A DNA stretch of 38,243 bases from assembly GCA_009602735.1 (NCBI GenBank), contig WELA01010281.1, forward strand, positions 123,976 to 162,218. Direction: 5' to 3'. A model generated the notes under the pieces. The model saw only the letters and a list, made by a program, of their open reading frames with translations, had not been told where the DNA came from and did not search any database. Shown here in pieces: positions 22,277 through 30,524 of the stretch (position 1 is its first letter; every line of letters starts with the position of its first letter). This stretch comes from Mesotaenium endlicherianum (lineage: Eukaryota; Streptophyta; Zygnematophyceae; Zygnematales; Mesotaeniaceae). The translations under genes were made by a program, and so were the position numbers.

Positions 22277-22397
22277 GCCGACGAAGACACAGAGTCAGTT
22301 ACTTTAACCTTGTCCGAATTGATGGGACGCCTGCAGACTGGGACAACGCTGCTGTGCTGCACTGCTGCTATGCTTCTTTCACACAAACCGCTGGCCA

Positions 22398-22400
22398 AGT

Positions 22401-22477
<77 letters not shown>

Positions 22478-22478
22478 N

Positions 22479-22516
<38 letters not shown>
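22398..22516 (+). repeat. (GA)n microsatellite with one undetermined base
   Basis: About 118 bp of nearly pure GA repeat with an N at 22478. The length is probably uncertain in the assembly. Confidence 0.98.
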
Positions 22517-22521
<5 letters not shown>

Positions 22522-22626
22522 CGCGATGCAAACTATCAATCATTAGGAGTTCTTTTCACAGATTGAGCAAGATACTGCACTACAGCTCATTACATCATTT
22601 TCTTACATGTGACTGTCTCCAATGGC

Positions 22627-23066
22627 AGGCCGCCTCTTGACGAGGTTGTCTACTATCCGATGAGCAGTAGCTTAATCTGCGTTCCTGTTGTCTTCTTTGG
22701 AAAAGCGTGGGCACAGAAAGAGGTGGGCATACATCATGCTGACGTCTTCTTCAATGGCCAATGCATAAAGGTACAGAATGGCAAATTTGCAGCTTTATCT
22801 ATGATGACGACGAACCGTTTTGGGTCTCAGAAAAGAACGTGAAAGATTATCACATTAAGGAGGATGAGGCTAAGTATAGCAGGGTTAGCACCGCAGCTAT
22901 TTCCAAAAAGTGTAGAACCTTTGTGGTCAACAACCCCAGCCTGTCGTTGGAAGCAAACATTGTAAAGACCAGGAAAGCAAAATTGCCTCCCTACTTGACT
23001 CTGTTCTGGGGGTCGTATAGGGTTAGTCCCATTCCGCGCGGTTGTCAGTCTGATACTTCAATTTAG
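22627..23066 (+). pseudogene. Unnamed small domain shared with the methyltransferase gene; frame broken
   Basis: After acceptor CAATGGCAG (ending 22626) the frame reads DEVVYYPMSSSLICVPVVFFG, then GKAWAQKEVGIHHADVFFNG. Near 22770 it loses one base and continues in the next frame as CSFIYDDDEPFWVSEKNVKD. The pattern VPxxFFGxxWA...AD..F..G.C...(F/Y)W V matches the segment at 25692-25516 on the other strand. It resembles small beta-barrel reader domains (Tudor- or chromo-like) in size and aromatic content, but no family is claimed. It lies just downstream of the RING gene and may once have been part of it. Confidence 0.45.
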
Positions 23067-23593
23067 CCGGTTCAATCCGAAACTGCTGCTAGTTGTCATA
23101 GTTGTGGGTAGTTATGCAGGGGAAGGTCCTTGGAAAACAGCGATGGCTGTAACCATAGTCCCTTGTACTGTTTTGCCCACTCGTGGACAGGTGTCACTGT
23201 GTTAGATAGGTGTTTAGGATCATGACTCTTCCCCTTGGGATTGAGCAAATTTAGAAGAGTTAATGAAAGTCCCGTAGCAGAAGCCAGTTGTTTTCTAGTG
23301 GCCTCGCGTGGAACTTGTATCACAAGAGCCAGGCACATATGAAATCACAGATGCTTGTTCAATTGAATTGGAGCACACCAACAAGCATTGAGTATGAGGT
23401 CGAGGTCCAGTACTTTCCGACAGGGTACTCTACCTCTGAGTTTTGTGCAGTGAATTCAGCGCATGTTCAAGTCTGGCAGCATTCCAAATAATTGTCACTC
23501 AAATGATCACTACTTAAAGCAAATTTCCCACTGTGAAACGTCACAACATACTCATTGCTATTTTAACTTCCTCCCACACAGTGGATGCCGTCA
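23067..23593. other. Unassigned stretch
   Basis: No frame with recognisable motifs. It is probably the 3' flank between the plus-strand domain at 22.6-23.1 kb and the converging minus-strand methyltransferase gene. Confidence 0.4.
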
Positions 23594-25265
23594 TCAAAGG
23601 AGTCCTATCAAGCACCTGTCCTTATAGATCCTGGTATACTTGTTGCCCCTCGGCCAATGAAGGCCGTCAATCCCCACGAGCGTGCTCACATGCTTTCTGT
23701 TACACTTGTGCTGATGCTCGCCATTTGCACTTTTCTCAGAAAGCCACGTGTTGAAGGCAGCTGCCAGCGTGTCACAAGTAAGATGACCTGAGTCCTTCTT
23801 TACTCTAATCTCTTGCTCTACAAAGTGGCCAAAAGGCAGTGCGCACCTCAAGGCACCACAGTCGCCTCTCACGGGCTTTAGCCTTCCAGTAGACAGCAGG
23901 TTCAGCGAGGCCCACTGTTTGTTCGTGAGGCCACCCTCGACTCGTGGCGGAGCGCAGGGCTCACTGCGTGTGGACAGCGCATTGACGGCCGCCTGGCAGA
24001 GGGACGCACGACACGTCGCCAGCAACGCGTATCTCAGAGGCTATGCCAGGCTTCCAATGCTTGCCAACTCCTTGTCACACCGCGGCCGATTGAACCACCG
24101 CACGAGTTTGCTCTTAGCGCACCTTTGTTCCTCAATCAATCTGTGCACAAGAGAACCGGGTATGGGAGCGACGGGAGGTGCATCTACCGGCGCCGACACG
24201 TGGATCGCCTGATGTATCCTAAAATCACCACTCTGCATCTGCCAGGCAGCCTTCGGCTAGGTGGCCACTTTGTGCAACGGCGGGTTCTTGCTGAAATCGT
24301 ACTTGTCTTCGTAGGCATGAGATATTCTACTCTCAATCTATGTCAAAAGGCCTATCGGAATGGCATTACCTAAGTGGTAAAGCTGACGCTTTGCGTGGGC
24401 CATACAATTCGTCCAGCCAACTGGGAATCCTTGTTGGAGGGTCTCTACGTCCTCCACGCCTAGCACCCGGAGGCGAGAGGTGCGGCCCACCTCCTCTGCC
24501 ACGACGAGGAGGTTGGAGTTCACGCACGTGACTGTCGGACAGAGGCCGTATCCCTTGTAGGGCGATGCCTCATTCAATCCCGATACCCACACTCCCTCGT
24601 ACTCTGTCTTCTCCACCAGGCTGTGATGGGCACAGATGCATATTTCTGTCTGATTGCAAAACGCGCGAGGAGTCAATAGCAGGTCACGCACATCTCCCCA
24701 GCGCTTGGCAGGAATGACAACCCGCTCCCTAGCTTGGGGTTGTCCAAAGGACAGGCACTGCACGGTTCTGTAAGCCCAATTGTAACCCAAGACGTGCAGA
24801 TTGTGAGCGACATGGGATATATAGGAAGTCCCACTCTGTGTATTTCTTGTGAGCAGCTCCGGGACATTCTCCAGAATGACGATAGGCACTCTCTGCTGTT
24901 CTAAGAGGCGCCACAGGTGTACAATGAGACTGGTTCGCTTCAACGACGCAACCTCCCCGCCTGTGTTACATCTCGTCGACACATCCTGGCAGGGAAAGCC
25001 CGCCAGGACAAGGTCGATGCCTGGGGGAAGACTGCCCATGCTCACTGCATCCGAATGGACTTGAACACTATTTGAGGAGGGCCTGACAGTGGGGATTACT
25101 TTCAACAAAGACACATATTTCGTGCCCCTGGACATGGAATGGCAACTTGAAGCCACCTACACTAGCAAACAGACTGCACACTTTTAGGGGTACTCTTCTT
25201 TGCCGTCTCTCTTCAGGTGAAACCATTTGCCCATCAGAGCAGGGCAATACACGCATGGCAAACAA
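23594..25265 (-). pseudogene. C5 cytosine DNA methyltransferase (not DNMT3 type) with C-terminal extension, degenerate
   Basis: Motif I, VCSLFASVGGFKLPF with acidic VESN, is at 25181-25090 in one frame, which stops at TAG (about 25073-25071). The adjacent frame carries the rest: GFPCQDVS with the catalytic Cys at 24991-24989, ENVPEL, QARERVVIPA, the end of the recognition region (TLQQGFP) and GNAIPIG near 24350. All core residues of a C5 methyltransferase are present; FASVGG replaces the usual FxGxGG. The same frame then runs through TAG codons near 24337, 24260 and 24043 to 23594. That extension contains GGLTNKQWASLNLL and FNTWLSEKSANGEH. The protein would methylate cytosine using SAM. One base shift and three stops suggest a dead copy or sequence errors. 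Confidence 0.75.
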
Positions 25266-25467
25266 GAATTTACCTAGAGCCCAAGCTTAGCTTAGTGCAG
25301 TGGACTATTGTGCCAATATCTGGTGGGTAGTCATAAACACCACTGGCAATAAAATGGGGATGTATGAAGCTGGGCAGTTTTCAGCGCCTAATAACCAATA
25401 TACTGGCATCACTGTGCTTAGGGTTCTTGAAGACAAAAGCATCTACGTAGTTGTGTGAATCTTATGT

Positions 25468-25779
25468 TCACTCAAATGTGGCACGCGCTTTAACTGTGGG
25501 TACGTGACATTGTGACACACTATCTTCGTCCACCCAATAACAGTCGCCTTCATTTCGCTCGCCATGGCGGTAGAATTTGGCTCCAAAGATATGCAGCTCC
25601 ACCTCCAAGCACAAGCCTTCATAGAAGATAGTGTCAGCCTGCCCGCCATGCTTTTGGGTCGCCCAGTCCTCTCCAAAAAAGCGGGCGGGAACGCGAATGT
25701 AGGATGCTGCCATCTTGAATGGGGGCCTGAAGGGAGTGTAAGACAAACATAACATGAGTAGCTTCAGGGCAGGTGTCAT
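25468..25779 (-). CDS. Unnamed small domain upstream of the methyltransferase, probably its N-terminal exon
   Basis: ATG 25779 opens a 103-codon frame. Residues 30-88 contain VPARFFGEDWATQKHGG, ADTIFYEGLCLEVE and CYWVDEDSV. The same pattern occurs at 22681-22845 on the plus strand beside the RING gene. It lies about 250 bases upstream of methyltransferase motif I on the same strand in another frame, so an intron or frame damage must separate them. Fusion to a methyltransferase suggests a targeting role (inference). Confidence 0.5.
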   Translation of the reverse strand: MTPALKLLMLCLSYTPFRPPFKMAASYIRVPARFFGEDWATQKHGGQADTIFYEGLCLEVELHIFGAKFYRHGERNEGDCYWVDEDSVSQCHVPTVKARATFE

Positions 25780-26004
25780 ACGTCCAGGTTGAAGATCCGC
25801 TACTTAATCAGACGAATACGTGCCATGTTTGCACAAAGGTGGCATAAGAAACCAACAGATTTGCCTTGTGTTGTGCGTTACGAGGTCAGGTGCGCAACAT
25901 TGGTACAAGCAACACATCATAAGCAAGCAGGCTTTGCTGCAATGAAGTCTATAATACATGTGGCTTTATAGCCAAAAAGGGAGTCAAGTATCAAATGTTT
26001 TAAT
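25780..26004. other. Boundary region, no LTR recognised
   Basis: The 3' LTR of the large element should begin here, next to the G-tract at 26005-26013. No matching copy was seen by eye in the 36.1-38.2 kb region, and no target duplication was found. Confidence 0.4.
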
Positions 26005-26020
26005 CCCCCCCCCAGCTCTC
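26005..26020 (-). other. Candidate polypurine tract of element 3
   Basis: The minus strand reads GAGCTG followed by nine G and ATTAAAA, immediately after the last stop of the polyprotein. Position and composition fit the second-strand primer next to a 3' LTR, but the LTR itself could not be confirmed. Confidence 0.4.
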
Positions 26021-26066
26021 AGCTTCCAGCTGATGGGCTGTGTACGCTGCCTAAGGCTAGCTCAGA

Positions 26067-26201
26067 GCAGTCACTGCAAAACCAGTCTCAAACTGGCACG
26101 CGAGCCAGCAACGGGTCGAGGCAGCCGTTGTGGAAGCCGAGGTTGCAGCTGTCACAGAGCAACATCTTGGCCTCCTCGCCAGGACTGTGGCAAATCTGGC
26201 A
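26067..26201 (-). CDS. PHD finger at the C terminus of the element 3 integrase
   Basis: The spacing is that of a C4HC3 PHD finger: CQIC, CDSC after 11 residues, FHNGC, then DWFCSDC. LLCDSCNLGFHNGC is close to the PHD consensus. An in-frame TGA (26090-26088) lies between VPV and DWFC, where Gly or Arg is usual; CGA to TGA would be a CpG transition. PHD fingers read the histone H3 tail. Many gypsy integrases carry a chromodomain here for targeting; a PHD finger in the same place would do the same job by another reader (inference). Confidence 0.85.
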
Positions 26202-27761
26202 CGCCCAATCCTTGGGCGGGCGCGCGTCGCGGGGACGAATCTGCAAGTCAAGGTTTGGAAGGTGGCATGGTCCACAGTTCTTTGTGTGGTCCTTGTGAAG
26301 ATGGCCATCTGCGCCTTCCAGCTCCAGGAATCCTAACGCCAAGACGTGCTTGACGCGCAGGATGACCGGCGAGCTGCTGATGTCGAGGGTGTTCTTTGTC
26401 TGACGTCGCAGGTACACGAAGTCACCTGCGGAAAATTGCAACACCTGCGGACAATATGCTTCTCCACGAGTCATGGCATACCTCAGCGTATTGCGATGCT
26501 GTGCGATGCTAAGGTTATCCATAACCATGGGCATCAGGCGCTGGAAGAGCTGGGCACGCTGCCCGATAAGAGCGCTCCACGTCTCAGAACTGTCCAAGTC
26601 CAAGACGTTCTCGGCCACGGTCCTGGCTGCGGCGGGCAGGATTGGCTGGCGCCCGTAGAGAAGGAAGTAGGAAGAGTGCAAGGCCAAGAAGGCCTGCTTA
26701 CTGAACCTGTAGCCCATAGCCAACCACGGGAGGGCGTCGTCCCAGTGGGTGCTCTCGTGGGCAAGGCGATACTTCCGCAACCCAAGCTTGACGGTCTGCA
26801 CCATACGCTCTGCAAGGCCGTCAGCCTGAGGATGATCCCGGGAGGTGGTGCGGTAATCGATCATAAAGCACTCCAGCAGCTTCTGAAAGCTGTCTTGGAA
26901 CTCCTTGCTCTGGTCGGTCAGCGCCTCAGCGCAGCCGCCAAAACGGCTAAGGACCTGTTTGAGGAAGGCCTAAGCGATCCCCTCACTGGCCTTACTTGGC
27001 AAAGGCACAAGCTCAATCCACTTGGACATGTGCTCAATCATCACCAGGACGTAGAGGTTGCCTCGGCAAGACTTGGGTAGCTCCCCAGCCAAGTTGAGCG
27101 ACCACCTGTAGAAAAGCCCCTGAATAGGGAGGGGGCTGAGAGTGACGGTGCGGGCTGTGAAGCTCGAGCGCACACAATCGCAGAGAGTGCAGCTGCTGAC
27201 GACGTCGGCGACGGCCTTAGTCATGCCTGACCACCAATACTCAGCCTGAAGAAGGCTGAGCGTGCGCTTGACACCGAAGTGTCCTAGTGCCTCGTGTACC
27301 CGGCACACCAGCTGACTGCGTATAGCAGGCTTAAGAACCACCAGGACGGAGCCGTCCGCCATCATCCGTCGCACGCACCCCTCCATGAAGACGAAGTCGC
27401 GGCTGCGCTTGAGGATGCGCTCGCGCTCCCTCGTGGTGATGCCTGGAACCATCTCCTTAGAGGTAACGTACTGCAGCACTGGGGCGTCCTCCCAAATGTC
27501 ATTGGACCACCGCTGCCAGCTGTTCTGCTCCTCTGTTGCTGCCAATGCCAAGCGCCGCGTGTTGACAGTCACCATGACCAGGCTCGTGAGCCCTGCAGGT
27601 CGCACCTTGCTGTCCACCGTGAAGGCCAAGAATGCTGCTGCGTGCCATGCCACAGGCTTGTCCTTGTCATGGCGTGCCATAGTTAGGTCCCTTGACAATG
27701 GAAGTGGGTTACGGCTGAGATCGTCAGCGTCCATGTTAGTGGACCCAGAGCAGTGATGCAC
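26202..27761 (-). pseudogene. Integrase of element 3 (zinc-binding, catalytic core, C-terminal part)
   Basis: Zinc-binding HHCC: HEALGHFGVKRTLSLL ... SSCTLCDC. The catalytic core has WSLNLAGELP, where the family has WSLDLAG, so the first acidic residue is Asn (codon 27095-27093). The second Asp is kept in LTDQSKEFQ, and the Glu in HPQADGLAERMV. After the core come a linker with LHSSYFLLYGRQP and an SH3-like GDFVYLRRQTKN. An in-frame TAG is at 26972-26970, after SKASEGIA. Integrase inserts the cDNA; the missing Asp would abolish this. Confidence 0.9.
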
Positions 27762-27770
27762 GTTGAAGGT

Positions 27771-28142
27771 TTACTCCTGCAGAATGAACGCCCATCGTGC
27801 GTACTTGCCTGTCAGGCGCTCCGACGTCATGAGCCACTTGAGTGGCTGATGGTCGGTGACCAGGCGGAAGTGGGTGCCGTAGAGGTAGTGCCTGAAGTGC
27901 ACAATCGCCTGGACTGCTGCTAGGCACTCCCCCTCGTAAGAGTCGTAGTTGCTCTCTGCGCGGTTGTTGCTGCGGCTAGCGTAGGCCACCACGTGCTCGA
28001 AGCCCTCATGCTCCTGCACCAGCACCGCGCCCGGCCCTGCCTGCGACCAGTCGGTGTGGAGGATGAAGGGCTTCTTGTAGTTGGGCCGCCGCAGCACCGA
28101 TGCCCTCACCAACAGCTCCTTGAGCTTGTCAAACGCCGCCTG
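27771..28142 (-). pseudogene. RNase H domain of element 3
   Basis: ILHTDWSQAGPGAVLVQE, YDSYEGECLAAVQAIVHFRHY and LVTDHQPLKWLMTS are the conserved RNase H blocks, with the Asp, Glu and Asp of the active site present. TAG (28145-28143) precedes it and TAA (27773-27771) ends it, both in the common frame. The TAA stands where relatives have Tyr or Phe (LQE-x-xF), so it is a point mutation and not a natural end. Confidence 0.88.
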
Positions 28143-29060
28143 CTACTCTGGCCCCCACACATAAGCAACACCCTTCCGCAACAAGTCGTTGAGCGGCTTG
28201 GCCAGCTTGCTGAACCCTGGCACAAAGCGCCGATAGTAGTTGGTGATGCCAAGGAAGGCCCTCAGCTGCAAGAGATTCGTGGGAGGCGGAATGCCCGTGA
28301 TGGCTGAGATCTTGGCCAGCTGCGGCGCCAGACAGCTCAAAGAGAGCAGATGCCTGAGGTACTCCACCTCTCGAGTCCAAAACGTACACTTGCCGGGATG
28401 GCACTTGAGCCCCGCGGCCTCCAAGCGCTCCAACACAGCAGTGATGTGGGCCACGTGCTCCTCAAACGTCTCACTGAAGACGAGCACGTCATTGATGTAG
28501 CACCGAGCAAAGGGAAGCCCTGCCAGCTCCTTATCCATGACCCTCTGAAAGGTGGCCGGCGCGTTCTTCAACCCAAAAGGCATCACCACCCACTCGTAGA
28601 GGCGCTGTGCCCCCCAAAATGCCGTCTTATGCTGATTGTTCTCGGCGATGGGAATCTGGTTGAAGCTCTGGTGCAGGTCCAGCACTGAGAACCAAGTGTA
28701 GGTGCCAATGGTATCAAAGATCTTGTCTGGCGTCGGCATAGGGTACCTGTCCTGCTCAGTGACCTCGTTCAGCGGACGATAATCGTCGCACATCCTCTTC
28801 TCAGACCAGTTGCCTGAGGCATCCTTCTTGGCTGGCATGACTATGGGCGCGGCGTAGCGAGACGACGACTCCCTGATGAGCCGACTGTCCTCCAGCTTGC
28901 TTGTCTGTGCGCCAATCAGTCCATCCTTGAAGTGACTGTAACGATATCTCTTTAGGAAGATAGGCTCCTTGGACGTGAGAGGGATCCGCATGGGATCCCC
29001 CTTGTAGCGCCCGAGGTCGTGCATGCCGCTGGCGAAGCTGACGCTGCGTCTCCCATCCAG
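28143..29060 (-). pseudogene. Reverse transcriptase of element 3, active site mutated
   Basis: RMCDDYRPLNEVTEQDRYPMP, FSVLDLHQSFNQIPI, VVMPFGLKNAPATFQRVMD, CYINDVLVFSETFEEHVAH and LRAFLGITNYYRRFVPGFSK give a complete Ty3/gypsy RT. The active site is YIND instead of YIDD; the codon is AAT at 28493-28491, and ATCGAT to ATCAAT is a CpG transition. VEYLRHLLS also departs from the usual YLGH. The mutated first Asp of the pair binds metal, so polymerase activity is not expected. Confidence 0.92.
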
Positions 29061-29564
29061 CAGTGTTGTCAGCTGTGCCGCTTGGGCGTCAGGGAGAGTC
29101 TCCCTCAGCTTCCATGTAGGCGCAGCTGGTGGGGGCTCCTGCCTTGCAGCCGGCTCCTCCTGCCCTGCTGCTGGCGTAAGCGGTCGTGCTGCAGGTGTCG
29201 CCTGCCCTGCAGCTGTCTGTGCTCCGCCTGGGATAGGTGCCTCCTCCTGTGCAGCTGCTGCCAGCTGCACTGCACCGCCTGCCTGAGGTCGCGAGCGAGG
29301 AAAAAGAAATGACGACCAGAACTCCCTGGGTCGCTGTGAGGCCTCCTCTCTCCTGCGTCCCCCCCCCAGCAAACCAGGAGCGTCACGGGCCGGCGGCGGG
29401 GACTGAGGGCGTGCGCGAGTTTGGAGGGCAGGCCCCTCGCACTGAGAATGCCACGCGGTGCCGGGCGGGGCCTGGCCGTCATTGTCAGGGGAGTCCTCGT
29501 CCATGGCGTCAGCAGGCCGAGGGAGCTCTGGGTGGCGCGCTTCCGCGTAAAGGGGGGCCAAGGC

Positions 29565-30524
29565 CTTTGTCTGAAGCAGGATCCATGTGAGGTAATTGGC
29601 GTCAATCGCCTGTCCCAGGAAGCGCATGCGGTTCACCTTTGCGAGACCGTCCAGCTCCGTGAGGTGTGGCGGGAAGCCCATGGCGCGTTCCATCTCCGTC
29701 GGGCGGGGCTTGTTGTACATGCCAGTCTCCAGGTCAATGACCATCCCGCGCTGAGCGCCCACAAAGGCATCGCTGTCGTAGCGACTGACAAATGTAGGGA
29801 GCGCGCGAGTAACGGCGTGAAGGACCTTGCACTGCGCCTGCGAGGGATGTGGCAGCACCATCACCCATTGCGCCAGCCGAGGGGCATCGAGGATGGAGTT
29901 GACATTGCGCGTGCGGCGCGGATGGGCGGCTGCCAAAGCCTCAAGCATGCTCGGCATCGCCAGGTTGGTGAAGTAGGCGCGGACGCGATGCACAAACGAG
30001 CCAATCTGGGCAGCGTCAATGACGGCCTCACGATCGACGTAGCTGCTGCACAGGGCAATGTTGGCACTGACGTTGGGCCTATGGTCGTGGCGGGCGTCCA
30101 CGTTCTCCAAGACCCATGCAAGAGTGTGCAATGGCTGACGGTCCTCCACCATGTTGAGGACGCAAAGCAGGTGCCAGAAGAGGGTCGTGCGAGGGTCAGC
30201 GAGTGCCCGGCCACGCCCAACTCTGGAGAATCCTTGACACTCTCAACCTGCGATGATGAGGTCGATGGGACCAAGGCCAGTGACATGCTTGACGGTGATG
30301 TCGCGGATGTCCATGGGCCAGTCCGTGTGCGCGCGACGGAAGGCGTACGCGAGAAGGAGGTCTGGGAACCGTTCGTGGCATAGAGCCATCTGCCAACGAG
30401 CCACCTGCTGAGCGTCGGGATCGGGGTCCACATAGACGTAGCGGCGCACAAGAATGCCGGCCTGCAAGGTCAAGAGCATTCCTGTGGCAATCCCGGCGAA
30501 GAGCTCAACGAGCACAATGCCGCC
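29565..30524 (-). pseudogene. DNMT3-like C5 cytosine methyltransferase domain inside the gypsy polyprotein
   Basis: About 320 residues, motifs in DNMT3 order. Motif I: VELFAGIATGMLLTLQAGI (DNMT3: LFDGIATG). Then DIRDITVKHVTGLGPIDLII, as in the DNMT3 segment DVRNITKKHI. Motif IV: stop-ECQGFSRVG with the catalytic Cys at 30239-30237. Motif VI: AWVLENVDAR. Motif VIII: VHRVRAYFTNLAMPSM (DNMT3: AHRARYFWGNLPGM). Then TRNVNSILD, PTEMERAMGFPPHLTELDGL and RMRFLGQAIDANYLTWIL. The order is not permuted, so this is not a DRM. TGA at 30245-30243 replaces the residue before Glu-Cys. It lies between protease/linker and RT, in frame with RT. Expected role: transfer a methyl group from SAM to cytosine, perhaps on the element's own DNA (inference). 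Confidence 0.9.

Noticed and set aside
22770..22791. A 22-nt GT...AG intron in the unnamed domain
   Set aside because: Far too short for a spliceosomal intron, and removing it gives a stop at once. A single missing base fits the protein similarity better.
26346..27080. Plus-strand frame of 244 codons
   Set aside because: It is the complement of the integrase; no domain was recognised in it.
29019..29312. Cys-rich plus-strand peptide of 97 codons
   Set aside because: It is antisense to the Gln/Ala/Pro-rich linker before RT; the Cys content comes from reading GCAG repeats on the other strand.
28143..30152. Separate 669-codon gene starting at ATG 30152
   Set aside because: It is in the same frame as the 749-codon stretch before it, and sequence between them encodes methyltransferase motif IV. 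The apparent start is only the first ATG after a TGA.
29421..30383. Long plus-strand frame of 320 codons
   Set aside because: It is antisense to the methyltransferase domain, has no motif, and is explained by GC-rich codon structure on the other strand.
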